Shown: positions 1 through 6,035, numbered from the stretch's first letter. The stretch is 7,793 bases of DNA from Deltaproteobacteria bacterium (GCA_016935935.1 JAFGPZ010000262.1:1-7793); one strand, 5' to 3'. Numbers and translations: made by a program. Notes: generated from the letters alone by a model not told the origin.

Positions 1-879
1 ATAGTCGTATGCAACGATCCAGTCAGCCATTCCCGGCCACGGAATACAGGAACACTCTGCGAATTCCAAGTATCCACCCAGATCGATCATCTCTTTGGCT
101 TCCTGCGGTGTCAGAATGGTCATCTCCTGGGTTACATGGTCGAGTAGCACCTTCACGTTTATATCATTTTTCTTTATATATTTGAGAATCGCAAACTTCT
201 CTTCGTTGGACACATGGCATGCAGACAGTACCGTCACATCGCCTTTGGTATTGTTATTGAAGTCTGCCATCACGTCGAGGACTTCAATCATCTCGTCGGT
301 AAGGTCTTCGCCACCTATGCCACCCTTGGTAACACAGATACCTCTTGTTTCCCAATCATCAAGACCCTGGGCCTGTTTCTGGTGCATGGCATCCAATGAA
401 GGGAGCCATACTTCTTTGCAGCGGCCATAGCCAAGAGCTACTTTTACGGCATGGGCATTCATTCCGCCGACAGTATGGTTCAAAGTGATTCCGCCATAAA
501 CCTCGACCGGGGTGAATTCGATACCGTCTTTGGCCTTTTCCTTGGCCATTCTCTCCAGGAAATCCTGAATAATGATAGCGCAGTTGTTGCACATGGTGTT
601 GTGATCCTTGAAAACCAGTGCCTTCATGCCGGCTTCACTGGCCTCGATACAAGTCTCAACCATGGTGGGTCTACCCGGCAGCCAACCGCCGAGAGGTGCT
701 CCGTGTATATGTACATCGATACAGCCCTTTAAAACCTCGTCAACCTTTTCCGGATCTACCGGCTGTCCCGGGTTGAAATAATTGTAGGGCCATGCCGGAT
801 GCAAACGATTATGAAGTTCTTCTGCTGTGACTGCTCTTCCAAAGGGCTTCTCTGCCCAATCATCCATTGCCTTACTCAT
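1..879 (-). CDS. DUF6282 family putative metal-dependent hydrolase (3' end beyond window)
   Basis: The frame is open from the ATG at 877-879 to the left edge: 293 codons with no stop, so the C-terminus is missing. The start is supported by AAAGGAG at 887-893, seven bases upstream. The sequence has the pattern I associate with DUF6282: a DVHIHGAP motif (residues 55-62), LVFKDH (88-93), GGITLNHTVGGMN (129-141), an EVWLPSLDA strand (156-164), a conserved His in SACHVS (219-224) and LLDHVTQE (245-252). HxH on the first strand followed by Lys and later His residues is the metal-ligand layout of amidohydrolase/PHP-type TIM-barrel enzymes, so a hydrolase or lyase on a small molecule is inferred. No reaction is established for the family, as far as I know. 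There is no signal peptide, so it should be cytoplasmic. It is the last visible gene of the GRE-symporter run, 81 bases after the symporter stop. Family assignment is fairly firm; function is open. Confidence 0.85.
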   Translation of the reverse strand, partial: MSKAMDDWAEKPFGRAVTAEELHNRLHPAWPYNYFNPGQPVDPEKVDEVLKGCIDVHIHGAPLGGWLPGRPTMVETCIEASEAGMKALVFKDHNTMCNNCAIIIQDFLERMAKEKAKDGIEFTPVEVYGGITLNHTVGGMNAHAVKVALGYGRCKEVWLPSLDAMHQKQAQGLDDWETRGICVTKGGIGGEDLTDEMIEVLDVMADFNNNTKGDVTVLSACHVSNEEKFAILKYIKKNDINVKVLLDHVTQEMTILTPQEAKEMIDLGGYLEFAECSCIPWPGMADWIVAYDY

Positions 880-960
880 ACTGTTTCTCCTTTCGTAGGT
901 TAATTGAATGAGTAAATACTTATCCTGTCTTTTCTGAATTAATCCCTATGCTAATGGCCT

Positions 961-2442
961 TTATGATTGATTGGATTGTTCAGCCAGCTCTTTACTTCTT
1001 ACACACAAACCAGCTTCAACATCCCCCGGGGAGGCCTTCTTGTATATGCCAACCGCAATACAAACTACAACGCTGAAAATAAGCCCTGCGTAAACATGGT
1101 CTATAAAATAGTGCGTATGCAGAACCTTGTTTATAGCATAGGTGCCCAAACACGCTATAAACCCAACTATCATTGACCAGAATGCAGCGGATCCGCTCAT
1201 TCTCGGGAATAAAAACCCTAGTATATATGGAACAAAAAATGCCGAAGCTATTAAAGCAGCAGACAATACAGATAACCAATATATGCCTATTGGGTTCCAC
1301 AACGCTAATCCTGCTATCCCTGCAACAATGACAACAGTCCAGCCTCTTGTCAACTTGAGTACTTTTTCGCTACTGGCATTAGGATTAAATACCTTTTGGT
1401 AAAAATCTCGAGTAATCGACGTTGTACTGTTAAGTGCCTGAACAGAAACAGTCGTAATCGCAGCAGCAGTTACTCCTGCCAGAGACAATCCTGCAATTAT
1501 GGAACTTAGATGTTTAACCATATTTATGTAATGGTATCCACCGGTGCCTCCATCGGCTTGCGGAAGAAGAGACCCTACCAGAGCAATTGGAACTATTGCC
1601 GCATAAAGAATTAGATTTACAAATATAATGCATGGCAATGCCTTGACAATCTCTCTTTCGTTTTTCGCAGTAAGCACTTTTGTCAGTAGATGAGGCTCTG
1701 TAGAATTTGAGAACAACCATGCAAATTGCCCGACCATAACCCACCATGGCCAACTTTTTGATACTCCTTGAAAAATCTCACCACCCTTTCCTGATAACAC
1801 CTTTTGCCATCCGGCAATTGCATCTCCTCCACCAAGAAATGGTACTGATACTACTGCTGGTACGACTAACCCTATGATCACAAGGATGATCATAAGTGCA
1901 TCAATTTTTACAATCGATGTCATACCTCCCGTTGCCAGGAAACTTATCAACACAAGAGCAACTACAATAACTGAAAGATGGTATGAAAACCCGAATACCG
2001 CATTTGATATTCCGCCAATAGCAACCAGTTGTGCTGTCATATATGGAATATATGCAATAGGTATGATCAAGGCAGATACTGCTCGAATTCCTTTGCCTTT
2101 GCTGGGGAATCTATTAGCAAAAAAATCGGGAATTGTAAGCACCTCATATTTTCTTGCAAATCGATACATTAATATACCACTAAAGCCAAATATGATCAGC
2201 CATCCGGCGCAGGTAGGCCAGGTAAAACACCAAGCAGCGTACCCTATTTTACCTGCTAAATTTGTTGCCCCCAGATACATTCCGGCACTAACATTTGCCG
2301 CTGTAAATGTGGCCAGCAACATCCACCAGGAAACCGACCGACTTGCGACAGTAAAAGCCTTAAGGGTTTTAACACCCCTAGATGTAAAATATCCCATGGC
2401 AATTATAGCTACAAAGGTAAGTACAAAAATGAAAACCATCAT
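961..2442 (-). CDS. Sodium:solute symporter (SSS family)
   Basis: This 493-residue, strongly hydrophobic protein has about 12-13 membrane spans, the usual size for the solute:sodium symporter family (PutP, PanF and SGLT relatives). Family marks are the N-terminal helix and loop ending in LKAFTVASRSVSWW (27-40), the LTIPDFFANRF motif (102-112), the GGMTSIVKIDALM segment (172-184) and the Ser/Thr-rich LNSTTSITRDFY stretch (337-348), which corresponds to the helix supplying sodium-site hydroxyls in characterised members. It should import a small, probably anionic or zwitterionic organic solute with sodium across the inner membrane. The first of two adjacent ATGs is taken as start because GAGGAG (2451-2456) lies at the right distance; this ATG overlaps the stop of the upstream small membrane gene as ATGA (2439-2442), implying translational coupling. 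Its position after a GRE suggests that it brings in the GRE or DUF6282 substrate. The substrate cannot be assigned from sequence. Its G+C is lower than that of the GRE. Confidence 0.93.
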   Translation of the reverse strand: MMVFIFVLTFVAIIAMGYFTSRGVKTLKAFTVASRSVSWWMLLATFTAANVSAGMYLGATNLAGKIGYAAWCFTWPTCAGWLIIFGFSGILMYRFARKYEVLTIPDFFANRFPSKGKGIRAVSALIIPIAYIPYMTAQLVAIGGISNAVFGFSYHLSVIVVALVLISFLATGGMTSIVKIDALMIILVIIGLVVPAVVSVPFLGGGDAIAGWQKVLSGKGGEIFQGVSKSWPWWVMVGQFAWLFSNSTEPHLLTKVLTAKNEREIVKALPCIIFVNLILYAAIVPIALVGSLLPQADGGTGGYHYINMVKHLSSIIAGLSLAGVTAAAITTVSVQALNSTTSITRDFYQKVFNPNASSEKVLKLTRGWTVVIVAGIAGLALWNPIGIYWLSVLSAALIASAFFVPYILGFLFPRMSGSAAFWSMIVGFIACLGTYAINKVLHTHYFIDHVYAGLIFSVVVCIAVGIYKKASPGDVEAGLCVRSKELAEQSNQS

Positions 2443-2630
2443 AGTTGCATCTCCTCTTGCCCTTCATCTTTTTGAATAACTTTATTGCTAACCAAAAAAG
2501 GCTTCTTCAACATGATAATCCAGACCCAAATAAATCCTGCAATTCCTAACTGTGAAAGCCATATAACCAATTGGAATTTATTTATGATATCCAAATGCCC
2601 CCAAGGAAAAAACCAACTCAAAAATGTCAT
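2439..2630 (-). CDS. Small single-span membrane protein, putative symporter partner
   Basis: The gene encodes 63 residues. One hydrophobic helix is clear (about residues 19-41, rich in Leu, Ile, Trp), preceded by an aromatic N-terminus (FLSWFFPW) and followed by a Lys-rich then acidic tail ending in DEGQEEMQL. The ribosome site GGAGGTGA (2634-2641) sits inside the end of the upstream 32-codon frame, and the gene overlaps its neighbours by ATGA on both sides (2627-2630 and 2439-2442). The codons of the acidic tail also form the GAGGAG ribosome site of the symporter. Several symporters of this superfamily are known to have a tiny membrane protein encoded just upstream (YhdT/DUF997 with PanF; DUF4212 or DUF3311 proteins with others). 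I cannot match this protein to any of these families, so a partner role is inferred from position and topology only. Confidence 0.8.
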   Translation of the reverse strand: MTFLSWFFPWGHLDIINKFQLVIWLSQLGIAGFIWVWIIMLKKPFLVSNKVIQKDEGQEEMQL

Positions 2631-2725
2631 GATTCACCTCCGATGGAACAGGTCATTTCGTAACTATGGCAACTTGTGCACTTGTCAGGATAACTTACGA
2701 TTAACTTTTCTTCTTTTAACGACAT
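2627..2725 (-). CDS. 32-residue Cys-rich peptide resembling a truncated ferredoxin
   Basis: The frame starts with ATG at 2723-2725 and has 32 codons. It has the best ribosome site of the operon, AAGGAGA at 2733-2739, seven bases upstream, and its TGA overlaps the next ATG (ATGA, 2627-2630). The peptide reads KLIVSYPDKCTSCHSYEMTC from residue 7 to 26, then SIGGES and stop. This closely resembles the N-terminus of 4Fe-4S dicluster ferredoxin-like proteins, which typically run KLIV-DP-KCTGCR-CE-ACS. The first, second and fourth cysteines of CxxCxxCxxxC are present (C16, C19, C26), but the third is Tyr (Y22, codon TAC, one base from Cys TGC), and the rest of the ferredoxin is missing. Two readings remain: a decayed ferredoxin stub kept as a leader that loads ribosomes onto the transporter genes, or a functional metal- or redox-responsive micropeptide. 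Translation is likely; function is unknown. Confidence 0.65.
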   Translation of the reverse strand: MSLKEEKLIVSYPDKCTSCHSYEMTCSIGGES

Positions 2726-2732
2726 AGTCACA

Positions 2733-2739
2733 TCTCCTT
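2733..2739 (-). promoter_or_regulatory. Ribosome binding site of the 32-residue peptide
   Basis: The minus strand reads AAGGAGATGTGACT directly before ATG. The near-perfect Shine-Dalgarno core with a seven-base spacer is the main reason for calling the short frame at 2627-2725 a real gene, and for rejecting a longer in-frame start at 2947, which would lie inside the GRE gene. Confidence 0.8.
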
Positions 2740-2841
2740 GTAGTTTTTTTATCTCATCTCCCCCTAATGAAAAGTTTGATAAGAAGCGTCTATTGAAACA
2801 AATATTCGTGTTGTAAATAATCCCGATACACCTCCCTTCCG

Positions 2842-2875
2842 AGTTTTCAGGCCTGTATTTACAAGTCTGAAAACT
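2842..2875 (-). other. Hairpin spanning the GRE stop codon
   Basis: AGTTTTCAG (2842-2850) and CTGAAAACT (2867-2875) are a perfect 9-bp inverted repeat around a 16-base loop that contains the GRE stop codon (2859-2861). Inside the loop TGTA and TACA can pair as well. No T-run follows in the minus direction; the next bases are GGAAGGGAGG. It is therefore not a classical terminator. A role as an mRNA stability or processing element between the GRE and the transporter genes is possible but unproven. Confidence 0.5.
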
Positions 2876-5327
2876 GTGTTCTTTCAATAACCTGCCGCTG
2901 TACATCCGGACCGAGATCGATAAATCGGGCCGTAAATCCGGCAACACGAACCATCAGATCAGAATAGTTTTCCGGATGTTTCTGTGCATCGAGAAGCATG
3001 TTGCGGTCTACAATGTTATACTGGACGTGATAGCCGCCGAGATTGAAATAGGTATCGTTGAGCTTGATGAATTTTTCGGCTCCGGCAAGCCCTTCGATTG
3101 CCGACGGGTTAAACTTCATATTGAACAGGGTAGCCTGCAGGTTTTTAGCGTTGATCTTGGTTGCCGACTTAATCAGACTTGTCGGACCGTTATTATCTGT
3201 TCCCGGGAAGGCAGACAATGCCCCGTCGGCAACAAATTCACCGGCCAGCCTGCCGTCCGGCGTTGCCCCGCAGGCTTTTCCATGCAGAACCTGCGTGGTT
3301 ACCGACAGCGTGCTTGGCCGCCATGACTCTCCTACCCAGTTTACAGTGCTCTGAGCAGAGTCCGACCAGGCTTCATAGAGCTCGGCCAGAATGGTATCCA
3401 CATAATCTTCGTCATTTCCATATTTCGGGGCATCCTGCAGCATCTTGCGTATTTTCTCTTTACCCTCGAAATTATCTTTCAAAACTTCAATGAGTTCGGC
3501 CATTGACAGAACTTTATCTTCAAATACAACCTTTTTTATGGCAGCAAGAGAGTTTGCCACGCTGACAACTCCACACGAGATCACGTAGGCTGGATCACTG
3601 TAGCGGCATCCGCCTTCATAGGCATCCTTACCCACATCGATACAATCATCGAGAAGAGCGGTCATTATAGGATGCACCAGTCCCAGATCGTTATGCACCA
3701 GCATGATAGTGTTCCAGTATTCTTCTTCACGCTTGATGATAATGTCCTGTACACGGTTGTATTCCGCTACAATCTCGTCAAATCCGGCCGAGTTAATATC
3801 GATTTTTGCGTCCAGGAGCCTGTCGCCGGTAACCGGATTGATCCCGCCGTTGAGTACCAATTCGAAAATCTTCAGATTATTTGTATGCGGAACAGCGTAC
3901 ATAGGCATACGCTTGCCGCATATCTGCATATCGACACAGCCACAGGGCGCCCAGTCTCTGGCATCATCCAGATTTGCGCCTGTCACATTCATGAAACGCT
4001 CGGTGGCCAGTTTGTCATTGAACAGCGCCGGATAGCCCGAACCAGCCTTGATGCATTCGACTGCCATCAACTTGAAATCATGGCTCATATCTTCGCGCCA
4101 GCGCACGGAAATTGTAGGCTGCCAGGTCTTAACATTGATACCTGCCTGCAGAACAAGCTTTGAAAGTTCATTATCGCAGGGCTTTCCGTAGCGATCGACA
4201 CCGCCTAAGGTTACGTTCTGATAGACACTGCCGCCCAGGTATGATTCGGTAAAGGTGGCATGGGCCCTGGCGATTTCACCACACTTAACCCGCATGAGCT
4301 CCATAAGTTCCAGCACCTCTTCATCAGTGATGTTCCCGGCATCCTTGTCAGACTTGTAGGGACGGTACATATACTGATCGAATCGGCCTGGCGATATGCC
4401 GCGTCCATTTAGCTCAATGAAAAGACAAACATGCGTAAACCAGAAAGCCTGCATGGCTTCCCTGAAGGTATCGGCCGGCTTCCTGGGAACCTTGCGGCAG
4501 ATACGGGCGATTTCCAGCAGTTCCTGCTTGCGTGCGTTATCAGTGCATTCGCCTGCCAGACGTTCGGCCTCTCCGGCATGGTTTTCGGCATAAATAACAA
4601 AACCTTCGAGGGCCAGCTTGACGCCCTTATAAAAATTATACTTATCGAATTTTTCCTTTGAATTCAGATCTCCCAGGGAAGCAAGCTTTCCATCGATGCG
4701 GGCAATCAAACCTTCGACCCCTTCGTCGATTATTTTCTGGTAATCGACAATCAACCGGCCTTCGGGAACATCGAACATAAAACGCAGGAAAACCAACTGC
4801 TGCATCCATTTTTCTACCAGTTCAAAATCGGGTTTGGTTTCTTTCAGATATTGCTCGGCAAGACTTCTCCAGTCTTTACCTTCCCAGAACTTTGCAACCT
4901 CGAGGATCTGCTCTTTATCATCAGGATAGATCAAGTAGATACCCAGCCTGTCTCCCTTTCGTTCCTGAAGCGTGCCTTCCATATAGCGCTCTTCTTCACG
5001 CTTGATATTCTTGAAACCTTCCATCATCCAGCATTCGTATTCCGGATACACCTGGGTGCCCTTGAAATAACGCGAACAGTTTCCCACAATCAGCTCATCG
5101 TCCCAGATTCGCGCAGACATATTGGACAGTACATGATGCAATGCACCACCGGCCCTGAGGTACCTGGGCTCGGTCCAGTGATCCTTCATATATTCAGTGA
5201 AGAGAACCGCTCGTTCGGAGTCGATGCAGGGTTCGTTGTCCAGAAGATCCTGATACCTTTTTACAACTCTTACTGTGGAAGGGGCCCCTTTTATCTCCCG
5301 ATCCTCTATAGTCAGTGCTTTTGGCAT
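2859..5327 (-). CDS. Glycyl radical enzyme (PFL-like), substrate class unassigned
   Basis: With ATG at 5325-5327 the protein has 822 residues, in the usual range for GREs (about 760-900). The PFL-like barrel covers most of it, including ISPGRFDQYMY (311-321), LGGSVYQNVTLGG (364-376), PALFND (433-438) and ATPDGRLAGEFVADGALS (688-705). The catalytic cysteine is C464 in APCGCVDMQ (460-468), and the C-terminal glycyl radical loop is VRVAGFTARF (793-802) with radical-bearing G797. Members abstract a hydrogen from the substrate through a thiyl radical and catalyse C-O, C-N, C-C or C-S cleavage, or addition to fumarate. The residue two after the catalytic Cys is Asp; in glycerol and choline-type enzymes and 4-hydroxyphenylacetate decarboxylase this is Glu. 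PFL itself (Cys-Cys) is excluded. A longer TTG start at 5342 is possible but would include the ribosome site. It heads the operon with the peptide, symporter and DUF6282 genes. No activase gene is visible. Class certain, substrate unknown. Confidence 0.96.
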   Translation of the reverse strand: MPKALTIEDREIKGAPSTVRVVKRYQDLLDNEPCIDSERAVLFTEYMKDHWTEPRYLRAGGALHHVLSNMSARIWDDELIVGNCSRYFKGTQVYPEYECWMMEGFKNIKREEERYMEGTLQERKGDRLGIYLIYPDDKEQILEVAKFWEGKDWRSLAEQYLKETKPDFELVEKWMQQLVFLRFMFDVPEGRLIVDYQKIIDEGVEGLIARIDGKLASLGDLNSKEKFDKYNFYKGVKLALEGFVIYAENHAGEAERLAGECTDNARKQELLEIARICRKVPRKPADTFREAMQAFWFTHVCLFIELNGRGISPGRFDQYMYRPYKSDKDAGNITDEEVLELMELMRVKCGEIARAHATFTESYLGGSVYQNVTLGGVDRYGKPCDNELSKLVLQAGINVKTWQPTISVRWREDMSHDFKLMAVECIKAGSGYPALFNDKLATERFMNVTGANLDDARDWAPCGCVDMQICGKRMPMYAVPHTNNLKIFELVLNGGINPVTGDRLLDAKIDINSAGFDEIVAEYNRVQDIIIKREEEYWNTIMLVHNDLGLVHPIMTALLDDCIDVGKDAYEGGCRYSDPAYVISCGVVSVANSLAAIKKVVFEDKVLSMAELIEVLKDNFEGKEKIRKMLQDAPKYGNDEDYVDTILAELYEAWSDSAQSTVNWVGESWRPSTLSVTTQVLHGKACGATPDGRLAGEFVADGALSAFPGTDNNGPTSLIKSATKINAKNLQATLFNMKFNPSAIEGLAGAEKFIKLNDTYFNLGGYHVQYNIVDRNMLLDAQKHPENYSDLMVRVAGFTARFIDLGPDVQRQVIERTQFSDL

Positions 5328-5333
5328 AATTAA

Positions 5334-5340
5334 CCCCCTC
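5334..5340 (-). promoter_or_regulatory. Ribosome binding site fixing the GRE start
   Basis: GAGGGGG lies six bases before ATG at 5325-5327. The alternative in-frame TTG at 5340-5342 overlaps this site and has only a weak A/G-rich stretch in front of it, so the ATG is preferred. A perfect 10-bp palindrome, AAGATATCTT (5341-5350), sits just upstream of the site. Confidence 0.75.
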
Positions 5341-5363
5341 AAGATATCTTCTTTTTTTATTTT

Positions 5364-5369
5364 ATTATA
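5364..5369 (-). promoter_or_regulatory. Candidate -10 box for the GRE operon
   Basis: The minus strand reads TATAAT at 5369-5364, which would start transcription near 5357 and leave a leader of about 30 bases before the GRE start codon. The -35 region at 17-base spacing (around ATCTAT) is poor. If used, the promoter would need an activator, and the inverted repeat centred on 5424 lies about 67 bases upstream of that start. AT-rich sequence gives such matches by chance, so this is weak. Confidence 0.3.
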
Positions 5370-5410
5370 ATTTCTTAATCATATGGATAGATGATTTAAT
5401 ATCGGATGAA

Positions 5411-5437
5411 GGATGAAATCTTCGTAAGAAATCATCC
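5411..5437. promoter_or_regulatory. Imperfect 27-base inverted repeat, possible operator
   Basis: Left half GGATGAAATCTT and right half AAGAAATCATCC flank a CGT centre. Ten of twelve arm positions pair (GGATGA/TCATCC and TCTT/AAGA), with an unpaired AA on each side. GGATGAA is also repeated in tandem just before it (5404-5410 and 5411-5417). Such symmetry 75-110 bases upstream of the GRE start fits a dimeric activator site. No regulator can be named. Confidence 0.4.
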
Positions 5438-5502
5438 CGTTCTCTTGTAGGTTTTTGACTTACAGGCGGGAAATATATCAGGACTCAACTTAACGTTATT
5501 AT

Positions 5503-5520
5503 TTGATTTAATTGATTTAA
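5503..5520. repeat. Tandem 9-base repeat TTGATTTAA x2
   Basis: TTGATTTAA occurs at 5503-5511 and again, identically, at 5512-5520. The half-site TTGAT resembles one arm of an FNR/CRP site, but the arms are in direct, not inverted, orientation, so no FNR box is claimed. It lies about 180 bases upstream of the GRE start. Confidence 0.5.
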
Positions 5521-5540
5521 CAATTTTTTTTCCGCTGAAT

Positions 5541-5569
5541 AATGCATCTTGAAACTACATGCAATGCAT
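5541..5569. repeat. Two AATGCAT repeats 22 bases apart
   Basis: AATGCAT is found at 5541-5547 and 5563-5569. Each contains the palindrome ATGCAT, and the spacing of 22 bases is about two helical turns, which would put both sites on one face of the DNA. This is suggestive of a cooperative binding site, but the motifs are short. Confidence 0.35.
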
Positions 5570-5722
5570 AAAATCCGACAATTTCCTACAATGTTCCTGT
5601 TTGATTTTGCAACTACGAAATAAAAACCCGGATAGCTATTTTGTATTTGAAGATTTAAAATCTCTCAAGGTATCGCTTAAACAGACAGTCTTTTTTTTTA
5701 CTATAATAGAATTGTACTAAAG

Positions 5723-5750
5723 AAGTCCCGCAGCAAAAACTGCGGGACTT
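5723..5750. terminator. GC-rich hairpin, probable bidirectional terminator
   Basis: AAGTCCCGCAG (5723-5733) and CTGCGGGACTT (5740-5750) form a perfect 11-bp stem with a six-base loop. On the plus strand the stem runs into CTTTTA; on the minus strand it is followed by CTTCTTTAG. Either tail is a modest U-tract. Lying about 460 bases after the kinase stop, it most likely ends minus-strand transcription from the kinase side and insulates the GRE operon. Confidence 0.6.
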
Positions 5751-5791
5751 TTACGGGACACCTCTTTGTTTATTTGTTTGAAATCGCGCTC

Positions 5792-5833
5792 GAATCAGAA
5801 TACGAATTTGAAAGGGAACTCGAAGGAGAACTC
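5792..5833. repeat. Degenerate hexanucleotide repeat, (GAANNN)x7
   Basis: GAA recurs at exact 6-base steps starting at 5792, 5798, 5804, 5810, 5816, 5822 and 5828. The intervening triplets are TCA, TAC, TTT, AGG, CTC, GGA, CTC. On the plus strand it would read as alternating Glu-x. It looks like a decayed hexamer repeat (GAATAC/GAATTT type). No gene around it is convincing. Confidence 0.55.
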
Positions 5834-6035
5834 TACCATCAAGAAAGTTCTACAATAAAAATTATCACAACAGTCAAAAAAAGCATTCACAGGAATCTCA
5901 ATATCTTTACTGAACAAGTCACACATACGATTCATCCGGGTGTCCATTTTTTCTTCCATAATTCACTTTTCATCATAGATTAAAATCACTGTCTATCGGT
6001 CGCAGGCTGATACACGCGTAAGAAAAAAACTCACA

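Noticed and set aside
898..947. Inverted repeat between the symporter and DUF6282 genes (GGTTAATT / AATTAATCC)
   Set aside because: The arms pair only with a bulge, are almost all A/T, and no T-run follows. Too weak to call a terminator.
2627..2947. A longer 106-codon reading of the small peptide frame, starting at 2947
   Set aside because: It would lie partly inside the GRE gene in another frame and lacks a ribosome site. The internal ATG at 2723-2725 has an ideal one.
3672..4163. Long plus-strand frame opposite the GRE (163 codons)
   Set aside because: It is antisense to a well-conserved enzyme in a high-G+C stretch, with no ribosome site and no recognisable domain.
5325..5342. TTG start for the GRE, adding five residues
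   Set aside because: The extra codons overlap the GAGGGGG ribosome site of the ATG at 5325-5327.
5503..5520. FNR-type anaerobic regulator box
   Set aside because: TTGAT half-sites are in direct repeat, whereas FNR sites need an inverted TTGAT-N4-ATCAA.
5365..5547. Minus-strand frame of 20 codons (MHYSAEKK...), then TGA at 5485-5487, then 39 more open codons containing TRERDDFLRRFHPSS
   Set aside because: It reads somewhat like a broken small gene, but it has no ribosome site, is interrupted by a stop, and overlaps the candidate regulatory repeats. Not enough to call a pseudogene.
5800..5960. Minus-strand frame of 54 codons beginning MEEKMDTRMNRM
   Set aside because: No convincing ribosome site. 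The C-terminal Phe-rich half is simply the hexamer repeat read in reverse, and I recognise no family.
5774..5983. Plus-strand 69-codon frame starting with TTG, Glu-rich N-terminus
   Set aside because: No ribosome site, a rare start codon, and the Glu-x pattern comes from the hexamer repeat. The rest has no protein-like character.
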